This document shows, in pieces, positions 6,466 to 9,345 of a stretch of 9,345 nt of DNA. The stretch spans positions 1 to 9,345 of the forward strand of contig CAYVDH010000143.1 in NCBI GenBank assembly GCA_964450355.1. The letters run 5' to 3'. The notes under the pieces are model-generated. The model was not told the DNA's origin and made no database searches. It worked only from the letters and a program-made list of their open reading frames with translations. Origin of the DNA: CAYVDH01 sp964450355 (GTDB lineage: Bacteria > Bacteroidota > Bacteroidia > NS11-12g > UBA955). Both the position numbers and the translations under genes were made by a program. The first letter of the stretch is position 1. Each line of letters begins with the position of its first letter.

Positions 6466-6945
6466 TTATTTAATGGTTAATTCATCATCAAATTCAATGT
6501 CAACTTTTTGTGTGATACCCAAGGCTTTGATTCTAGCTACACCCTTGAATTTTACTGGCAATTTTTTTTCTTTACTCAGTGCTTGATTGATTAACCCAGA
6601 GAGTGTTTGGCTGTAACCACCTTTTATTAAATCAATTTTAAATGACAATGGAACAATGAATTCGCTTTGAGGTGGAATTTCAGTGTGTGAACTTTGAAAC
6701 ACTTCACCAATTTCTACACCGTTGCTCAATATTTTCAATTCAGTATTGTACAATTGAGCTCCCAATTTATTTGGATTATACAAATTGACATCGCATTTAA
6801 CATAAGCCATGTATTTTACAACACTATCTACATTAAAATTTGATATTGATTTAAACTCTGGCTGTTTAATCGAAATGCCTTGTTGGTAGATATAATATCC
6901 TACTCCAATAACAACTAACAATGCAATAAAAATCCATTTTTTCAT
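6466..6945 (-). CDS. Membrane-anchored LEA type 2 (WHy-domain) protein
   Basis: Translation from the ATG at 6945 gives 159 residues; an in-frame TTG nine bases upstream would add three residues and is less likely. The N-terminus (KKWIFIALLVVIGVGYYIYQ) is a single hydrophobic segment at about residues 2-21 with positive charges first and no lipobox cysteine, so it is probably an inner-membrane anchor with the rest in the periplasm. The remainder matches the LEA type 2 pattern: a strand with VDVNLYNPNK-like sequence (CDVNLYNPNKLG), then a strand with NGVEIG, then IPPQSEFIVPLSFKI. This beta-sandwich occurs in plant LEA14 and in many bacterial envelope proteins; no specific role is known for this one. 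The gene begins 9 nt after the S9 peptidase stop, suggesting joint expression. Confidence 0.85.
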   Translation of the reverse strand: MKKWIFIALLVVIGVGYYIYQQGISIKQPEFKSISNFNVDSVVKYMAYVKCDVNLYNPNKLGAQLYNTELKILSNGVEIGEVFQSSHTEIPPQSEFIVPLSFKIDLIKGGYSQTLSGLINQALSKEKKLPVKFKGVARIKALGITQKVDIEFDDELTIK

Positions 6946-6954
6946 ATCAATCAA

Positions 6955-9126
6955 TTATAGATTATCCATGAAATAATTGGTGATTTTTTGCATCAAATGC
7001 ACCCTGTCTTTTCCCATTACATTGTGCTGATGACCAGGATAAACAAAATAATCTAAATTGGTATTTCCAGCATCTACAGCAGCTTTCACATACAATAAAC
7101 TGTGTTGCCATAATACCACATCATCATCACAACCATGTATCATCAATAATTTCCCATCTAAATTCTTAATGTAATTCAACAAATTAGAATTCTTGTAACC
7201 TTCTTTATTTTCTTCGGGAGTATCCATGTACCTTTCGGTGTACATTACTTCGTACAATGACCAATCAATTACTGGACCTCCTGCTACACCTACTTTAAAA
7301 TAACCTGGAGTCCTAGTCATCATAGTAGTGGTCATAAACCCACCAAAACTCCAACCGTGAACTCCTATCCTATTCTCGTCCACATAACTTAATTTTTTTA
7401 TGTAATTTAAACCTGCCAATTGATCATTTAATTCATTCACCCCTAATTGGCGGTGAACAGAACTTTCAAATTCAAACCCTCTGTAACTTGAACCCCTGTT
7501 GTCTAAAGTAAACACTATGAACCCTTGTTGTGCCATTAATTGCATCCACAAATTACTGCCAGACAACCAACCATTGTTTATCATTTGAGCGTGCGGACCT
7601 CCATAAACATAAATTACTACAGGATATTTTTTATTTTTATCAAAATCTGGTGGAGTAATCATTCTGCAATACAAAACAGTTCCATTGTTTACAATTGGGA
7701 ATACAGAAGTTTCACCTAATTTAAATTCGGATAAAGGATTGGGTGCGTTTAATAGCTCCTTGATTAAATCACCATTTGCTTTGAATATGCTTATTTTTTT
7801 TGGAGTAGTTGGGTTAGATAAAGAATTGATAAATGCAGTTCCTTTTGAATTAATTAAACTGAAATTTACACCTTGTTCGTTTGTTAGCTTTTTTAAGTTT
7901 TTACCATTGATTCCTATGCTGTATAAATGTCTTTCTAAAGGACTTTCTTTAGTGCTTTCAAAAAATAAATTATCACCATTTTCATCAAACCCCATAAAAT
8001 CTGTAACCATCCATTTTCCGCTAGTTAATTGTTCAATCAAATTGCCGTTTGTGTTGTATAAATACAAATGATTAAATCCATCTTTTTCTGATTGATAAAT
8101 GAATTTATTTTCGTCATTTGGCAAAAAAACTATTGGATTTTCAGGCTCTACATATTTCTCGTTTCTTTCTTCAAGAATTGTTTCAATCATGTTGCCTTCA
8201 TTGGCATTGTATTTATTTAAAAACAATTGATTTTGCCCTCTATTTACTTCTTGAATGTATATTGAATTTTCATCAGGGCTCCAAGATATGTTTGTTAAAT
8301 ATTTATCTGCTGGAAGACCCGTTTCCAAATACACTGTTTTAAGTGTTGTTAAATCATATACTCCCACAGTGACATGATGGCTTTTAGCTCCTGCAATTGG
8401 GTATTTAGTATTGAAAGTAGTTGCTGGATTTTTAGTGTTATCATAAATTGGATAATCTGTCACCATGGTTTCATCCATTCTATAAAAAGCTATTTTATTT
8501 CCTTTAGGACTCCAAAAAAGCCCTTTGGAAATACCAAACTCATTGCGATGCACAGTTTGACCATAAACAATTCCATTTCCACCATCATCTGTAATTTTGA
8601 TTGTGGTATTGTTCCATTTAATTTCAATGTTGTTATTCAAGACATAAGCTATGGCATTTTTTGATTTTAAATACTCTATGTGCTGTGCTTCACTTGGTAT
8701 ATCCATCAGTTCTCTGAATGCTGTATTAGAAACATTGAAATTGTAGTATTTATTTTGATGCCCAATTTTAAAATTATCATTGTCTATCCATTCAATGCTA
8801 GGAAAAAAATCAAATTTTATTTTTTTATCTAACAATTGTATGGCATTATTTAACGTATTTAAATTGATGGAAGTATCTAAGATTTCATTTTCTATTGATA
8901 AAATAAATAATTTATTGGATGCTACGTACGAATATTTATTTCCACCAGGTAGCCATTGCATTTGAGCTAAAGATTTTGGCCTTAATGATTTATTGGTAGT
9001 TTTATCCACCATCAATACTGCCTCTTCCATATTGAAAAACCGACTGCCTTGGGCAAAAATGATAGACTGTAAGCTGATGAAAATTGCAATACTAACTGTA
9101 ATTATTTTTTTGAAGTTCATGGTCAT
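6955..9126 (-). CDS. Secreted S9 family peptidase (DPP IV-like)
   Basis: The 723-residue protein carries an N-terminal signal peptide (charged KK then hydrophobic core, with a likely cut near FA-QGSRF around residue 25), so it acts in the periplasm or outside the cell. Residues about 50-480 read as a DPP IV-type beta-propeller. The C-terminal third is an alpha/beta hydrolase: nucleophile S593 in GWSFGG (591-596), acid D668 in HGCDDDVV, and histidine H701 in YPGHQHNVMG, with YVYGGPHAQ (506-514) forming the oxyanion region. This fits cleavage of short peptides, often after proline. The N-terminus-recognition segment, DWVYEEE in DPP IV, reads TVHRNEFGI (191-199), so the double Glu is Asn-Glu here, and strict dipeptidyl peptidase IV specificity is uncertain. 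A second ATG at 9120 (MNFKK) is an equally good start. The LEA gene follows after 9 nt. Confidence 0.93.
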   Translation of the reverse strand: MTMNFKKIITVSIAIFISLQSIIFAQGSRFFNMEEAVLMVDKTTNKSLRPKSLAQMQWLPGGNKYSYVASNKLFILSIENEILDTSINLNTLNNAIQLLDKKIKFDFFPSIEWIDNDNFKIGHQNKYYNFNVSNTAFRELMDIPSEAQHIEYLKSKNAIAYVLNNNIEIKWNNTTIKITDDGGNGIVYGQTVHRNEFGISKGLFWSPKGNKIAFYRMDETMVTDYPIYDNTKNPATTFNTKYPIAGAKSHHVTVGVYDLTTLKTVYLETGLPADKYLTNISWSPDENSIYIQEVNRGQNQLFLNKYNANEGNMIETILEERNEKYVEPENPIVFLPNDENKFIYQSEKDGFNHLYLYNTNGNLIEQLTSGKWMVTDFMGFDENGDNLFFESTKESPLERHLYSIGINGKNLKKLTNEQGVNFSLINSKGTAFINSLSNPTTPKKISIFKANGDLIKELLNAPNPLSEFKLGETSVFPIVNNGTVLYCRMITPPDFDKNKKYPVVIYVYGGPHAQMINNGWLSGSNLWMQLMAQQGFIVFTLDNRGSSYRGFEFESSVHRQLGVNELNDQLAGLNYIKKLSYVDENRIGVHGWSFGGFMTTTMMTRTPGYFKVGVAGGPVIDWSLYEVMYTERYMDTPEENKEGYKNSNLLNYIKNLDGKLLMIHGCDDDVVLWQHSLLYVKAAVDAGNTNLDYFVYPGHQHNVMGKDRVHLMQKITNYFMDNL

Positions 9127-9136
9127 TTTAAAAATA

Positions 9137-9168
9137 CAAATTTGAGTAAAAAAAGAGAATTATTTAAA
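9137..9168 (-). promoter_or_regulatory. Possible degenerate promoter for the S9 peptidase gene
   Basis: On the minus strand TTTA (9165-9168), 20 nt, then CAAATTTG (9137-9144) resembles TTTG-N20-TAnnTTTG with one mismatch in each box. It is in the right place, between the tRNA terminator and the peptidase ATG, but it leaves a leader of only a few bases. The region is AT-rich, so confidence is low. Confidence 0.33.
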
Positions 9169-9202
9169 TAAAAAAAGTCCGTTTCATTGGAAACAGACTT
9201 TT
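9166..9202 (-). terminator. Intrinsic terminator of the tRNA-His gene
   Basis: On the minus strand a 13-bp stem forms between 9190-9202 and 9173-9185 with a 4-nt CAAT loop. All pairs are Watson-Crick except one U-G. The 3' arm runs straight into a T tract (seven T in total at 9170-9176). It begins about 14 nt beyond the tRNA 3' end. A-rich bases on the other side mean it could also stop opposite-strand transcription. Confidence 0.85.
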
Positions 9203-9215
9203 CATTTTAATTTTG

Positions 9216-9290
9216 GGTGGATAATGGGGCTCGAACCCACGACCCTCGGTACCACAAACCGATGCTCTAACCAACTGAGCTATAACCACC
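9216..9290 (-). tRNA. tRNA-His (anticodon GUG)
   Basis: The minus strand folds as a full cloverleaf. The D-arm is GCTC/GAGC, the anticodon stem is TCGGT/ACCGA with loop TTGTGGT (anticodon GTG, His), and the T-arm is GTGGG-TTCGAGC-CCCAT, including one G-U closing pair. U8 is present. A genomically encoded G-1 (9290) opposes C73 (9216), the hallmark of bacterial tRNA-His that HisRS recognises. The acceptor stem has one oddity, a U5-U68 mismatch. The 3' CCA is not encoded, so it must be added by the CCA-adding enzyme. The gene stands alone between its promoter (9308-9339) and terminator. Confidence 0.96.
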
Positions 9291-9307
9291 GTTTTTTTTA
9301 TCGAGTG

Positions 9308-9339
9308 CAAAGATAGTTGGTATTTTTTAAAAATTCAAA
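9308..9339 (-). promoter_or_regulatory. Bacteroidetes-type -33/-7 promoter for tRNA-His
   Basis: On the minus strand TTTG (9336-9339), 20 nt, then TATCTTTG (9308-9315) is a perfect match to the Bacteroidetes consensus. The -7 box ends 17 nt before the tRNA G-1, leaving a short 5' leader for RNase P to remove. Confidence 0.78.
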
Positions 9340-9345
9340 TAGAAA

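Noticed and set aside
7685..8965. Several plus-strand open frames (7685-8071, 8118-8342, 8374-8664, 8780-8965)
   Set aside because: All lie inside the S9 peptidase gene on the opposite strand, have no recognisable motifs and read as Cys/Ser/Phe-rich antisense translations.
1..9345. Mobile element, phage island or CRISPR
   Set aside because: No transposase, integrase, terminal inverted repeats, regularly spaced repeats or tRNA-fragment duplication were seen; the tRNA-His 3' end has no second copy in the window.

Overview
The window is AT-rich, densely packed and coded entirely on the minus strand, so transcription runs from high to low coordinates. It looks like chromosomal DNA of a Bacteroidota bacterium. 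The reasons are the low GC content, the lack of clear Shine-Dalgarno sequences, promoters of the form TTTG-N20-TAnnTTTG (the Bacteroidetes -33/-7 pattern), and protein families typical of that phylum. No insertion sequence, phage gene, CRISPR array or integration site was seen.

Layout in transcription order. (1) A tRNA-His(GUG) gene at about 9216-9290 has a strong promoter at 9308-9339 and a strong intrinsic terminator at about 9166-9202. (2) A closely packed four-gene run follows: a secreted S9 (DPP IV-like) prolyl-oligopeptidase family peptidase, a small membrane-anchored LEA type 2 protein, a two-domain protein joining an uncharacterised N-terminal region (possibly caspase/CHAT-like) to a class I SAM methyltransferase, and a divergent Asp/Glu racemase only 2 nt behind it. 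(3) A second run starts at a consensus promoter at 4336-4367: efp, an agmatinase-family ureohydrolase, a class I cysteine desulfurase, cmk (TTG start) and a helical conserved hypothetical protein. Gaps are 10 nt or less, and two junctions are ATGA overlaps. (4) After a 139-nt AT-rich gap comes an Rrf2-family regulator with an IscR-like Cys3His ligand set and its own -7 box.

Most genes are core functions: translation (EF-P, tRNA-His), polyamine synthesis, sulfur mobilisation, nucleotide metabolism, peptide turnover and Fe-S-type regulation. The most unusual part is the pair at 4394-6447. The methyltransferase has an N-terminal His/Cys domain of unknown function, and its partner racemase keeps both catalytic cysteines but has Tyr in place of Ser in the normally invariant FDSG motif. 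A second unusual point is the EF-P, which has Asn at the loop-tip position that is normally a modified Lys or Arg. Functional assignments were made by reading motifs; no database search was possible.
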